Source: Rhodocyclaceae bacterium
Lineage (GTDB): Bacteria; Pseudomonadota; Gammaproteobacteria; Burkholderiales; Rhodocyclaceae
Length of the DNA stretch: 64,000 bases
Reading direction: 5' to 3'
Assembly (NCBI GenBank): GCA_016702335.1
Contig: JADJEF010000018.1
Coordinates: forward strand, 868,001 to 932,000
The position numbers and the translations under genes are program-made. Within the stretch, counting starts at the first letter, position 1. Each line of letters begins with the position of its first letter. A model generated the notes under the pieces. The model was not told the origin of the DNA and made no database searches. It was given only the letters and a program-made list of their open reading frames with translations. This document shows, piece after piece, positions 19,072 through 29,512 of this stretch.

Positions 19072-19308
19072 ATGAACTTCAACATCTACCTTGACGACGA
19101 AACGGGTCAGCACCTCAACAGGGTGGCCAAGAAAGTTGGCGAAAGCCGGAATACGCTGGTCCGCCAAGCCGTCAGCGAGTGGCTGCAGCGGCAAGGCAAA
19201 CCGCAGTGGCCGGAGGAACTGCTTGCCTTCCAGGGTCTGGCCGACATGCCGCCATTTGAAGCAAGCAGAGACAGCCTCAAGCCGCCCGTATCCGATCCGC
19301 TGGATTGA
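19072..19308 (+). CDS. Ribbon-helix-helix antitoxin (CopG/VapB type)
   Basis: The 78-residue protein has a short ribbon-helix-helix pattern. The beta strand is MNFNIYLDD, and the helices are DETGQHLNRVAKKVGESR and TLVRQAVSEWLQRQ. Such proteins bind their own promoter and neutralise a paired PIN toxin. Its TGA stop overlaps the TTG start of the toxin remnant, as in intact vapBC pairs. The open frame extends far upstream, but the family N-terminus supports the ATG at 19072. The ribosome-binding site is weak. Confidence 0.7.
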   Translation: MNFNIYLDDETGQHLNRVAKKVGESRNTLVRQAVSEWLQRQGKPQWPEELLAFQGLADMPPFEASRDSLKPPVSDPLD

Positions 19309-19703
19309 AGTATCTGCTTGACATCTGCACGGTCTTTGATTTTGTCAAGGGCCAAGCAAAAGTGCTGGCACGAGTCAAAGCCACACCGCCGAACCTGATC
19401 GTCGTATCGGCGCTTACGTGCATGGAAGTTGATTAAGGCTTGTCGCTTAACAACGAGCGCGCGAAGAAGCTGGCACCGATCTTGGCGGCGTTTTTCTCGA
19501 CTATCGCCACGCTGCCGTTTGATGAAGCGGATGCGCAGGCCACCGCAGCAATTCGCGCGGCGCTCAAGATGCAAGGGCAACCAACAGGAGCTTACGATGT
19601 CCTGATAGCTGGAACCGGGCTGGCGCGAGGCTTGGTGGTCGTTACATCCAACGTGGGCGAGTTCAATCGAGTCAGTGGATTGCGGGTCGAGAATTGGCGA
19701 TGA
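19305..19703 (+). pseudogene. PIN-domain toxin (VapC-like), interrupted by an in-frame stop
   Basis: The frame opens at a TTG overlapping the antitoxin stop and reads LKYLLDICTVFDFVKG, a PIN-domain start with the first acidic residue. At 19434-19436 a TAA falls inside ALTCMEVD-stop-GLSLNNERA, where VapC proteins normally have an aromatic residue (ELxYG). After it the frame continues to the conserved C-terminal region (GAYDVLIAGTGLARGL). A single TAT/TAC to TAA change is enough to explain it. The toxin is therefore probably inactive, leaving an orphan antitoxin. Confidence 0.7.
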
Positions 19704-19750
19704 GTCTGCAAGTGGCCGTGAGCGAACGCAGGGTGCATCGCATGAAATAT

Positions 19751-19777
19751 CGCCGTATCGCCAGCACCGACTTGCGG
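19751..19777 (+). repeat. 27-bp dispersed repeat, copy 5 (intergenic)
   Basis: Plus orientation, quartet ATCG, one change in the core (AGCACC). It lies in the roughly 290-base gap between the dead PIN toxin and the next toxin-antitoxin pair. Apart from an inverted repeat near 19955, I see nothing else in that gap. Confidence 0.85.
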
Positions 19778-19954
19778 ACTGTTGGCGGCCAATTGCAGTC
19801 GTAAGCGGAACCATATCAACACCACCCGCGAGCACAGGGGATTCGTTACGACGCCGTCACTAATGGATATCGTGATTTTTTCCAGGGAGATTTCTCGCCC
19901 CGGCGAAGATGTGCTTCAGGAAGCGTAGTACGTCAACTTGCGCTTTATTCAATA

Positions 19955-19979
19955 CCTTACTATTATGTTTTATGTAAGG
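19955..19979. promoter_or_regulatory. Inverted repeat, candidate operator of the AbrB/VapC pair
   Basis: CCTTAC and GTAAGG are separated by 13 A/T-rich bases containing TATTAT, a possible -10 element. The repeat ends 16 bases before the antitoxin ATG, a typical place for autoregulation by AbrB/MazE-type antitoxins. Confidence 0.4.
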
Positions 19980-19995
19980 AATGGAGGAGCAAGCA

Positions 19996-20214
19996 ATGAG
20001 TACCGATGCAACGCTGACCAGCAAAGGTCAAACAACGATTCCCAAGGAAATCAGGGACAGCTTGGGCATGAAGGCAGGGGATCGCATGAGCTTTACGCTG
20101 ATGCCGGATTCCACGGTAGTCATGCGCGTCAAAAGTAAGAGTATTACCGAGCTTGCGGGCATGCTGCATAAGAAGGGACGCAAGCCAGTTTCCATCGAGC
20201 AGATGTCCCCCTGA
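19996..20214 (+). CDS. AbrB/MazE-family antitoxin
   Basis: The 72-residue protein has the swapped-hairpin signature TLTSKGQTTIPKEIRDSLGMKAGD near the N-terminus, and a C-terminal part (ITELAGMLHKKGRKPVSIEQM) that would bind the toxin. GGAGG lies 10 bases before the ATG at 19996; an upstream ATG at 19981 overlaps that site and is less likely. The stop overlaps the toxin start (TGATG). Confidence 0.8.
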   Translation: MSTDATLTSKGQTTIPKEIRDSLGMKAGDRMSFTLMPDSTVVMRVKSKSITELAGMLHKKGRKPVSIEQMSP

Positions 20215-20609
20215 TGCTGGGTATCGATACCAATGTGCTGATTCGTTTTCTCATAAGGGATGACGAGGCGCAGTACGAGAAGGCACGCAAGCTGATCCGC
20301 CGCGAGGTTATGGCGGGCCAGCGTGTGTTTGTCAGCCAGTTGGTCTTGATGGAAACCGAGTGGGTACTGCGCAGTCGGTATGCTCTGCAGAAGGCGGAGA
20401 TTATGTGTGTCTTCTCTGGGCTGCTCGACGCGACCGATGTACAGTTCGAGGACGAGCCCTCGATTGAGGAGGCGCTGTTTGTCTGGAAGGATCACTCGGC
20501 CGGATTTACCGACTGCCTGATTGCTGCTCAGAATCGACGTTTAGGGTGTACTGCTACTGCAACCTTTGATCTAAAAGCATCGAAGCTACCCGGGTTCATA
20601 AGTGCGTGA
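20214..20609 (+). CDS. vapC: PIN-domain ribonuclease toxin VapC
   Basis: The 131-residue protein starts MLGIDTNVLIRFLIRDD with the first catalytic aspartate. Further conserved acids are in METEWVLRSRY and SAGFTDCLIAAQNRRLGC, and the C-terminus carries TFDLKASKLPG. VapC toxins cleave tRNA or rRNA unless bound by the antitoxin. The gene is intact and translationally coupled to the AbrB-type antitoxin, unlike the broken PIN gene 500 bases upstream. Confidence 0.85.
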   Translation: MLGIDTNVLIRFLIRDDEAQYEKARKLIRREVMAGQRVFVSQLVLMETEWVLRSRYALQKAEIMCVFSGLLDATDVQFEDEPSIEEALFVWKDHSAGFTDCLIAAQNRRLGCTATATFDLKASKLPGFISA

Positions 20610-20782
20610 GGGGCTGGCTGACCGCCAGCGACCCAAAGCCTCTTGTAGCGAACGTAACTGGCTGCAACCAGATTGGGCTGCAAGGAACCAGCTATGCTCA
20701 GGGTGCCCAAGAGGCTATGACGGCATGGAACAGCGCCGGTCATCGACTTACGGGGCGAAAATGACCTCAGAGGGTCGTAAAC

Positions 20783-20809
20783 CGCCGTCCCACCAGCGCC
20801 GACTTGCCA
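20783..20809 (+). repeat. 27-bp dispersed repeat, copy 6 (intergenic)
   Basis: Plus orientation, quartet CCCA, right end CTTGCCA. It lies in the 230-base gap between vapC and the convergent nitroreductase gene. I see no other feature in that gap. Confidence 0.85.
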
Positions 20810-20841
20810 AATGCTTTATGCCCATGCGTGGCAAACAATCG

Positions 20842-21543
20842 CTAGTCGTGTCGCACCACAAGCTCTGGCAAACTTACCCGCTCGGTCACCAACGTATTTT
20901 CCAGCGCTGCCGAATCCGCATAGCCCAGGGCCATGCCGCACACCAGTTGCTCCTGCTCGCCAAAGCCGAGTTGCTTGCCTATCACCCGGTGATACTCCAC
21001 CCACGCGGCTTGAGGACAGGTATCGAGCCCATGCGCCTTGGCCACGATCATGATGTTTTGCAGAAACATGCCGTAATCCAGCCAACTGCCCTTGCCCATG
21101 CGCCGATCTATGGTGAAGATCAGGCCTACCGGGGCGTCAAAGAAAGCGTAGTTGCGCCGGTGTTGATGGGCCATGCGCGCCTTGTCTTCCTTGCCGATTC
21201 CCAACAGCGCATACAAATCAAAACCGATTTTGCGCCGACGATCTTTGTAGACACCGAAGAACTCGCGCGGGTAGTAGTCATACTCGGCCACGTGCGGGCT
21301 TTCTGACGGTGGCCTGCCCACATAGCGGTCAAACTCGGCACACACAGCATCGACCAGACGCTGGCGACCCGCCCCGGTCAGCACGTGAACCCGCCATGGC
21401 TGAAGATTGGTTCCCGAGGGTGCCCTGGCCGATACGCTCAAAATGTGGTCAAGGAGTGCCTGTTCAACAGGTTTGGGTAAAAACGCCCGCACGGAATGAC
21501 GGGAAGACACCGCGACATCCGTCGCCAATGAAGTCTCAAACAT
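20842..21543 (-). CDS. Nitroreductase-family flavoprotein
   Basis: The 233-residue protein has the nitroreductase fold. RHSVRAFLPKPVEQALL and SARAPSGTNLQPWRVHVLTG bind FMN phosphate, and the C-terminal part has DTCPQAAWVEYHRVIGKQLG and a GMALGYAD loop. Such enzymes reduce nitroaromatics or quinones with NAD(P)H; the natural substrate cannot be read from the sequence. It lies downstream of acs on the same strand, but a strong terminator separates them. Confidence 0.85.
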   Translation of the reverse strand: MFETSLATDVAVSSRHSVRAFLPKPVEQALLDHILSVSARAPSGTNLQPWRVHVLTGAGRQRLVDAVCAEFDRYVGRPPSESPHVAEYDYYPREFFGVYKDRRRKIGFDLYALLGIGKEDKARMAHQHRRNYAFFDAPVGLIFTIDRRMGKGSWLDYGMFLQNIMIVAKAHGLDTCPQAAWVEYHRVIGKQLGFGEQEQLVCGMALGYADSAALENTLVTERVSLPELVVRHD

Positions 21544-21611
21544 GGTGATGGTTCCACAGTAGGGGGTAAAGACGAACGCTCAGCCTGCCAAAGCTGTCGT
21601 CCAAACAATAA

Positions 21612-21645
21612 AAAACGGCCTGCCAGAAAACCCTGACAGACCGTC
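21612..21645 (-). terminator. Intrinsic terminator downstream of acs
   Basis: On the minus strand ACGGTCTGTCAG pairs imperfectly with CTGGCAGGCCGT across a GGTTTT loop, followed by six T. It lies about 25 bases after the acs stop. Confidence 0.85.
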
Positions 21646-21668
21646 GACATCATGTACGGCCGCGTTGC

Positions 21669-23648
<1,980 letters not shown>

Positions 23649-23692
23649 CAGTGCATCTCCTCGTTTGAATGGGTGGGGGCTGACTAATTCTG

Positions 23693-23709
23693 GGACTGAA
23701 TTACAGTCC
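23693..23709. promoter_or_regulatory. Inverted repeat between acs and rfbB
   Basis: GGACTG and CAGTCC flank AATTA, about 45 bases upstream of the acs start. This is a possible regulator site for the acs promoter; the regulator is not recognisable. Confidence 0.3.
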
Positions 23710-23829
23710 GGGTGACTTACACAGGACTTACTCTATTTTCCCGTTCTTTTCGTGTCCTTTACAATCCCGCAGCGCCGGACAATGGTGCCTGTTGGCCAAA
23801 GGCCACTCATACCGACTTCCACTACCTCT

Positions 23830-24897
23830 ATGACTACCCTCTTCGTCACTGGCGGCGCCGGTTTCATCGGCTCGGCCTTAATTCGACTTATTGTCGCTGA
23901 AAGCGACTGGCATATCGTCAATATCGACTGTCTGACCTATGCAGGCAACCTGGAGTCTCTCGCCGCCGTATCAGACGATGCCCGCTACCATTTTTCGCGC
24001 ACCGATATTGGCGACCGAGCAGCCCTCGATGCGCTGTTCGCTTACTATCACCCGGCGGGCGTGATTCATCTGGCAGCCGAATCGCATGTGGACCGTTCCA
24101 TTCACGGCCCGGGCGATTTCATCCGCACCAATGTCACCGGCACCTACACGCTGCTCGAAGCGACGCGTGCCTACTGGTCGTCGTTGGCCGATGGGGCAAG
24201 AAGCGCCTTTCGCTTTCACCACGTATCGACCGACGAGGTATTTGGTTCGTTGGGCGACACCGGGTTGTTCACCGAAACGACCGCGTACCAACCCAACTCC
24301 CCGTACTCCGCGTCCAAGGCCGCCTCCGACCATTTGGTGCGCGCCTGGCACCATACCTACGGGCTGCCGGTGGTTACCACCAACTGCTCGAATAATTATG
24401 GCCCCTGCCATTTCCCGGAAAAACTCATTCCGCTGATGATCCACAACGCCCTTGCCGGTAAGGCGTTGCCGATCTACGGCAAGGGCGACAACGTGCGCGA
24501 CTGGCTCTACGTCGATGACCATGCCCGCGCGCTACGCACTGTCTTTGAGCGCGGCAGTGTCGGCGAAACCTACTGCGTTGGCGGCCACAACGAAAAGACT
24601 AATCTTGAGGTCGTTGATCTGCTCTGCGCATTGCTCGACGAACTTCGCCCGCGCACCGACGGCCAGTCGTATGCGACGCAAAAAACCTATGTCGCCGACC
24701 GCCCCGGTCACGACAAACGCTATGCGATTGATGCCTCGAAGATCCAGCGCGAACTGGGCTGGGTACCGCGCGAGAGCTTCGAGACCGGGCTGCGCAAAAC
24801 CGTGCAGTGGTATCTGGACAACCCCGACTGGGTGGCACACGTGGTCAGTGGTACCTATCAACAATGGACAGAAAAAAACTACGGAGACAGGGCATGA
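23830..24897 (+). CDS. rfbB: dTDP-glucose 4,6-dehydratase
   Basis: RfbB (RmlB) is the second step of dTDP-L-rhamnose synthesis. The 355-residue protein is an extended SDR with the NAD loop TGGAGFIGS at the N-terminus, HLAAESHVDRSI, the catalytic STDEVFG and YSASKAASD (Tyr and Lys), and NCSNNYGP. The start at 23830 matches the family (MTTLFVTGG); an upstream in-frame ATG adds an unsupported 26 residues. It is first in an operon whose members all overlap by ATGA. Confidence 0.95.
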   Translation: MTTLFVTGGAGFIGSALIRLIVAESDWHIVNIDCLTYAGNLESLAAVSDDARYHFSRTDIGDRAALDALFAYYHPAGVIHLAAESHVDRSIHGPGDFIRTNVTGTYTLLEATRAYWSSLADGARSAFRFHHVSTDEVFGSLGDTGLFTETTAYQPNSPYSASKAASDHLVRAWHHTYGLPVVTTNCSNNYGPCHFPEKLIPLMIHNALAGKALPIYGKGDNVRDWLYVDDHARALRTVFERGSVGETYCVGGHNEKTNLEVVDLLCALLDELRPRTDGQSYATQKTYVADRPGHDKRYAIDASKIQRELGWVPRESFETGLRKTVQWYLDNPDWVAHVVSGTYQQWTEKNYGDRA

Positions 24898-25808
24898 CCA
24901 CGACACGCAAAGGCATCATCCTCGCTGGCGGTTCCGGCACCCGGCTGCATCCGGTCACGCTCGCGGTGTCCAAGCAACTGCTGCCCGTGTATGACAAGCC
25001 GATGATCTACTACCCGCTGACCACCCTGATGCTGGCGGGCATGCGCGACATCTTGCTGATTTCGACGCCGCAAGACACGCCACGATTCCAGCAGTTGCTG
25101 GGCGATGGCAGCCAGTGGGGAATCAGCATTCAGTACGCCGTCCAACCCAGCCCGGACGGCCTGGCGCAAGCCTTCATCATTGGCGAAGCGTTCGTCGGCA
25201 ATGATCCCTCGGCACTGGTGCTTGGCGACAACCTGTTCTACGGCCATGATTTTGCCGATCAGTTGCAGCGCGCTTCGCAAGTCGGCGCTGGCAACACGGC
25301 GATTTCAAGCATCGGAGCCACGGTTTTTGCCTATGCGGTGAGTGACCCCGAGCGCTACGGCGTGGTCGCGTTTGACGACACCGGCAAAGCCATCAGCATC
25401 GAAGAAAAGCCCAAGGTGCCGAAGTCACGCTACGCCGTCACGGGCCTGTACTTTTACGATACCCAAGTGTGCGACATCGCCCGGAATCTGAAACCCTCAC
25501 CCCGGGGCGAACTGGAAATCACCGATCTGAATCGCGTCTATCTGGAGCGCGGCCAGCTCTCGGTCGAGATCATGGGCCGGGGCATGGCCTGGCTCGACAC
25601 CGGCACGCATGAGTCGCTGCTCGATGCCGGCCAGTTCATTCAGACCATCGAGACGCGGCAAGGCCTGAAGGTGGCCTGCCCCGAGGAAGTGGCCTGGCGA
25701 CAGAAATGGATTGACGACGCGCAACTGGAAGCACTCGCCGTCCCGCTGGCAAAGAGCCAGTACGGCCAGTACCTGCAAGGCTTGCTACGCGAAAGGGTGT
25801 TTGGATGA
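24894..25808 (+). CDS. rfbA: Glucose-1-phosphate thymidylyltransferase, with repeat-encoded insert
   Basis: RfbA (RmlA) makes dTDP-glucose and is feedback-inhibited by dTDP-rhamnose. The N-terminus (KGIILAGGSGTRLHPVTLAVSKQLLPVYDKP) and GDNLFYGHDF, ERYGVV and EEKPKVPKSRYAVTG are typical. Its 304 residues exceed the usual 288-293. Between GHDF and GATVFAY there are about 8 more residues than in E. coli RmlA, and this is exactly where a copy of the dispersed repeat is read as SQVGAGNTA (about residues 128-136). The start overlaps the rfbB stop (ATGA). Confidence 0.95.
   Translation: MTTTRKGIILAGGSGTRLHPVTLAVSKQLLPVYDKPMIYYPLTTLMLAGMRDILLISTPQDTPRFQQLLGDGSQWGISIQYAVQPSPDGLAQAFIIGEAFVGNDPSALVLGDNLFYGHDFADQLQRASQVGAGNTAISSIGATVFAYAVSDPERYGVVAFDDTGKAISIEEKPKVPKSRYAVTGLYFYDTQVCDIARNLKPSPRGELEITDLNRVYLERGQLSVEIMGRGMAWLDTGTHESLLDAGQFIQTIETRQGLKVACPEEVAWRQKWIDDAQLEALAVPLAKSQYGQYLQGLLRERVFG
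25275..25301 (-). repeat. 27-bp dispersed repeat, copy 7 (in rfbA)
   Basis: Minus-strand orientation, quartet GTTG, right end GCGA, AAT flank. It lies inside rfbA, antisense to it, and is read as SQVGAGNTA in a loop that is shorter in other RmlA proteins. Confidence 0.9.
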
Positions 25809-26347
25809 AGCGCATCGAAACCGCCATTCCCGATGTCGTGCTGCTCGAACCCAAAGTGTTCGGCGATGCGCGCGGCTTTTTCTACGAGAGCTGGAATAAA
25901 AGTACGCTTGCCGCGTTAGGCATCCACGTCGATTTCGTGCAAGACAACCACAGCAAATCGCAACGCGGCGTGTTGCGCGGGCTGCACTATCAGATCGAAC
26001 AGGCGCAAGGCAAACTGGTGCGCTGCACGGCGGGTGAGGTGTATGACGTAGCCGTTGATCTGCGCAAATCTTCGCCTGCGTTCGGCAAGTGGGTGGGATT
26101 CACCTTGTCGGCCGAGAACAAGCGACTGGCCTGGATTCCGCCGGGATTCGCCCACGGCTTTTGCGTCACCTCGGATAGCGCCGAGTTTCTCTACAAGACC
26201 ACCGACTACTACGCCCCTGAACACGAGCGCTGCCTGCTCTGGAATGATCCGGCATTGGAAATCCAGTGGCCACTGAATGGCCCGCCCACTCTCGCCGCCA
26301 AAGACCAGGCCGGCCTGCCGCTGACCCAGTGCCCGACCTTCCCATGA
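25805..26347 (+). CDS. rfbC: dTDP-4-dehydrorhamnose 3,5-epimerase
   Basis: The 180-residue cupin epimerase of rhamnose synthesis (RmlC). Conserved pieces are EPKVFGDARGFFYESWN, DNHSKSQRGVLRGLHYQ with the catalytic histidine, KLVRCTAGEVYDVAVDLR, IPPGFAHGFCV and KTTDYYAPEHERCLLWNDP. It overlaps rfbA and rfbD by ATGA on both sides. Confidence 0.96.
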   Translation: MKRIETAIPDVVLLEPKVFGDARGFFYESWNKSTLAALGIHVDFVQDNHSKSQRGVLRGLHYQIEQAQGKLVRCTAGEVYDVAVDLRKSSPAFGKWVGFTLSAENKRLAWIPPGFAHGFCVTSDSAEFLYKTTDYYAPEHERCLLWNDPALEIQWPLNGPPTLAAKDQAGLPLTQCPTFP

Positions 26348-27207
26348 AGATACTGCTGCTCGGCGCGGCGGGCCAACTGGGCCGCGAACTCAAGCGCTCG
26401 CTCGCCACGCAGGGCGAGCTGATCACCTGCGAACGACGCTCGCTTGACCTCAACAACGCTGACGCACTCGCTGATACACTGAAATCACTTGCCCCCGACC
26501 TGATCGTGAACGCCGCCGCCTACACCGCGGTGGATAAAGCAGAGAGCGATAGCGCCACAGCCTTCATGATCAACGCCACCGTGCCCGGCGTGCTTGCCGA
26601 CTATGCCAAGGCCCATGGCGCGCGCCTGATTCACTACTCCACCGATTACGTTTTTAACGGCAGTGGCCACGCCGCATGGAACGAACACAGCACCACCGCA
26701 CCACTCAGTGTCTATGGCCAAAGCAAGCTGGCTGGCGAGCAAGCCATCCAGGCGAGCGGCTGCCGACACCTGATCCTGCGTACCAGTTGGGTATTCGGCC
26801 TGCATGGCAGCAACTTCATGAAAACCATGCTGCGTCTGGCGCGCGACAAAGACGAACTGGGCATCATCGACGACCAATACGGCGCACCGACCTGGACCCG
26901 GCATCTGGCCGACGCCACGGCCATGCTCGCCACCCGGCCCGAGGCCCATGGCCTCTATCATCTGGCGAATGCCGGCGAAACCACCTGGGCCGGCTATGCC
27001 GAGGCGATCTTCGCAGAAGCCACGCGCCTGGGCCTGCTCGACAAAGCACCACATGTTCGCCGTATCACCAGCGCCGACTTCCCGTTACCCGCCAAGCGCC
27101 CGAATAACTCGCGCCTTGACTGCGCGGCATTAGCGCGCGACCACGGCATCACCCTGCCCGACTGGCGCATCGCCCTGAGCGACTGCCTCGCCGACGCCAT
27201 TCACTGA
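26344..27207 (+). CDS. rfbD: dTDP-4-dehydrorhamnose reductase
   Basis: The last enzyme of dTDP-L-rhamnose synthesis (RmlD), 287 residues. It begins MKILLLGAAGQLGRELKRS and contains NAAAYTAVDKAESD, YSTDYVFNG, YGQSKLAGEQA (Tyr/Lys pair) and the C-terminal TSADFPLPAKRPNNSRLD. That last segment is conserved in the family, yet its DNA matches the dispersed repeat at most positions (see the separate entry). It is the last gene of the rhamnose operon; parE follows 13 bases after its stop. Confidence 0.95.
   Translation: MKILLLGAAGQLGRELKRSLATQGELITCERRSLDLNNADALADTLKSLAPDLIVNAAAYTAVDKAESDSATAFMINATVPGVLADYAKAHGARLIHYSTDYVFNGSGHAAWNEHSTTAPLSVYGQSKLAGEQAIQASGCRHLILRTSWVFGLHGSNFMKTMLRLARDKDELGIIDDQYGAPTWTRHLADATAMLATRPEAHGLYHLANAGETTWAGYAEAIFAEATRLGLLDKAPHVRRITSADFPLPAKRPNNSRLDCAALARDHGITLPDWRIALSDCLADAIH
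27058..27084 (+). repeat. 27-bp dispersed repeat, copy 8 (in rfbD, possibly fortuitous)
   Basis: Plus orientation, quartet ATCA, right end CTTCCCG. It is read as RRITSADFP, which overlaps a conserved RmlD segment, so the match either arose by base changes in permissive codons or is chance. Confidence 0.45.
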
Positions 27208-27220
27208 CCTTTTTCGAATC

Positions 27221-29194
27221 ATGGCCACCAGCAAAACCTACGACGAATCGTCTTTCCGTGTTCTCAAAGGACTCGAACCTGTGCGCGAGCGCCCGGGCAT
27301 GTACACCCGCACCGACTCCCCGGCCCACATCATTCAGGAAGTTATCGACAACGCCGCCGACGAAGCACTGGGCGGCTTCGCGCGCAATATTCACGTCATG
27401 CTGCATCTGGATGGCTCGATCACCGTCACCGACGACGGTCGTGGCATTCCGGTTGGCCCGCACCCGGAAGAGAAAATTCCGGTGGTGGTGCTGGCCTACA
27501 CACGGCTGCATGCGGGAGGCAAGTTTGACAAAAAGTCCGGCAATTCCGCCTACGCTTTTTCCGGTGGTTTGCATGGCGTGGGCGTCGCTGTCACCAATGC
27601 CCTATCGCACAAAGTGTCGGTGGAAGTAAAGCGCGAAGGCAAAATCTGGAGCGTTGATTTCTCGGATGGCGGCGAACGCATTTCCGAGCTGGTTGAACGC
27701 GGCCCCTGCGGCAAGCAGACCGGAACGCGCGTGCGTGTCTGGCCCGATGCCAAATATTTCGATTCACCCAAGGTGCCGATGCACGAACTGGAGCGCCTGC
27801 TACGCTCCAAGGCTGTGCTCTTGCCCGGTGTGCGCGTGGCGCTGGACATCGAACAAAGCGACGGCACGTTCCAGAGCAAATCCTGGACCTACCCGAACGG
27901 CTTGTCCCAATACCTGTCCGAAGCCGCGACCAACGACCCCGTAGCCCCGCTCTTCGCCAGCGAAAAATATGCTGACGCCGACAACACGGACTTCGCCCTT
28001 GGCGAAGGGGCCTCGTGGGCCTTCGGCTGGTTTCTCGAAACGACGCCCTCCGAGTCCTATGTCAACCTGATTCCTACCGTCAATGGCGGCACTCACGAAT
28101 CGGGCCTGCGGGCCGGCATCTTTGAGGCGGTCAAGACCTTCATCGAGCATCGCGCTCTTTTGCCACGCGGCGTCAAATTGCAGCAGGACGATGTCTGCTC
28201 ACGAATGTCCTTCGTGCTCTCGGCGCGCATTCTCGACCCGCAGTTTCAAGGCCAGGTAAAAGAAAAGCTCAACTCGCGCGAGGCCGTCAAGCTGGTTTCG
28301 AGCATGGTGCGCGACCCCTTCGAGATCTGGCTCAGCCAGCATGTCGAAGCCGGCAAGCTGATCGCCGAACTCTCGATCAAGCAGGCGTTGGCCCGGCAGA
28401 AGAATGCACAAAAGGTTGAGAAGAAAAAGCAGTCAGGCGTCGCGGTACTGCCCGGCAAGCTGACCGATTGCGAATCGACCGATCTGAACGAAAACGAACT
28501 GTTTCTGGTCGAGGGTGATTCCGCCGGCGGTAGCGCCAAGATGGCGCGCAACAAAGAAACCCAGGCCATCCTGCCCCTGCGCGGCAAGGTACAAAATTCG
28601 TGGGAGATCGAGCCGGGGCGGCTGTTTGCCAATGCCGAAATTCATGACATTGCCGTGGCGCTGGGCATCGACCCGCATAACTGCGATACCGAGCCGGATC
28701 TTTCCAACCTGCGCTACGGCAAGGTGGTGATCATGTCCGATGCAGATGTCGATGGCGCCCATATCCAGACCCTGCTGCTCACGCTGTTCTACAAACACTT
28801 CCCGGCTTTGATCGACCGCGGCCATGTTTACATCGCGCAACCGCCGCTGTATCGCATCGACGTCCCCGCCAGTGGCAAGAAGCGTCCGGCCCGACGACTC
28901 TACGCACTGGACGACGGCGAGCTGGAGGCCATGAAAGACCGTCTGGAAAAGGAAGGCATCCCGCTCGAAAAGATCGAAGTCGGCCGCTTCAAGGGCCTGG
29001 GTGAAATGAACCCGGAACAACTGCGCGAAACTGCGATGGCGCTGGCCACCCGGCGCGTGCTGCCGGTCAGTGCCAGCCCGCGCCTGCGCGAAACCACCCT
29101 GAAACTTTTTAACCTTCTGATGGGTAAGGGCGAAGCCGCCGGACGGAGAGCATGGATGGAAGAAAAAGGGCACTTGGTTGAGGCGGATATTTGA
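27221..29194 (+). CDS. parE: DNA topoisomerase IV subunit B
   Basis: ParE is the ATPase subunit of topoisomerase IV, which decatenates daughter chromosomes. The 657-residue protein has the GHKL ATP site (EVIDNAADEALGG, DDGRGIPV, SGGLHGVGVAVTNALS) and the TOPRIM region (LFLVEGDSAGGSAKMARNK, MSDADVDGAHIQTLLL). It is shorter than GyrB, lacking the GyrB-specific insert, and parC lies 2.4 kb downstream. The pair is split by an accessory island. Confidence 0.95.
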   Translation: MATSKTYDESSFRVLKGLEPVRERPGMYTRTDSPAHIIQEVIDNAADEALGGFARNIHVMLHLDGSITVTDDGRGIPVGPHPEEKIPVVVLAYTRLHAGGKFDKKSGNSAYAFSGGLHGVGVAVTNALSHKVSVEVKREGKIWSVDFSDGGERISELVERGPCGKQTGTRVRVWPDAKYFDSPKVPMHELERLLRSKAVLLPGVRVALDIEQSDGTFQSKSWTYPNGLSQYLSEAATNDPVAPLFASEKYADADNTDFALGEGASWAFGWFLETTPSESYVNLIPTVNGGTHESGLRAGIFEAVKTFIEHRALLPRGVKLQQDDVCSRMSFVLSARILDPQFQGQVKEKLNSREAVKLVSSMVRDPFEIWLSQHVEAGKLIAELSIKQALARQKNAQKVEKKKQSGVAVLPGKLTDCESTDLNENELFLVEGDSAGGSAKMARNKETQAILPLRGKVQNSWEIEPGRLFANAEIHDIAVALGIDPHNCDTEPDLSNLRYGKVVIMSDADVDGAHIQTLLLTLFYKHFPALIDRGHVYIAQPPLYRIDVPASGKKRPARRLYALDDGELEAMKDRLEKEGIPLEKIEVGRFKGLGEMNPEQLRETAMALATRRVLPVSASPRLRETTLKLFNLLMGKGEAAGRRAWMEEKGHLVEADI

Positions 29195-29212
29195 TTCCGA
29201 TTGGAGTTTTTT

Positions 29213-29240
29213 GTTGATTAGCTATGATTAGCCAATCAAC
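29213..29240. promoter_or_regulatory. Inverted repeat, candidate operator of the Phd/zeta module
   Basis: GTTGATT and AATCAAC enclose 14 bases that also hold a second GATTAGC direct repeat. It lies 15 bases before the antitoxin ATG, where Phd/YefM proteins usually autorepress. Confidence 0.45.
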
Positions 29241-29255
29241 AGCGCGAAGACACCT

Positions 29256-29501
29256 ATGCTCGTCAACATGCTCGAAGCCAAAAACAATCTCTCCAGTCTC
29301 GCCGCCACCGAACGCGAAGAAGGGGTGATCTTGGTGCGTGACGGAAAGCCGGTGGCCAAGATCGTTCCTTTCACGCCAGCCAAGGTTCAGCCCCCCGGCG
29401 GCTGGAAGGGCTTGGTAGTTGCGTCCCCCGATTGGGACAGCCCCGAATCCAATGCGGAAATCGCCGCCATGCTCGAAGAGTCCGCGCAGCGCCCCCTGTA
29501 A
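29256..29501 (+). CDS. Phd/YefM-type antitoxin
   Basis: The 81-residue protein begins MLVNMLEAKNNLSSLAATE, continues EGVILVRDGKPVAKIVPF (Phd/YefM DNA-binding part), and ends with an acidic toxin-binding tail (ESNAEIAAMLEESAQ). The start codon is preceded by an inverted repeat. The kinase-like toxin gene follows 11 bases later. Phd antitoxins more often pair with Doc or PIN toxins, so this partner is less common. Confidence 0.75.
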   Translation: MLVNMLEAKNNLSSLAATEREEGVILVRDGKPVAKIVPFTPAKVQPPGGWKGLVVASPDWDSPESNAEIAAMLEESAQRPL

Positions 29502-29512
29502 GAAGATCACAG

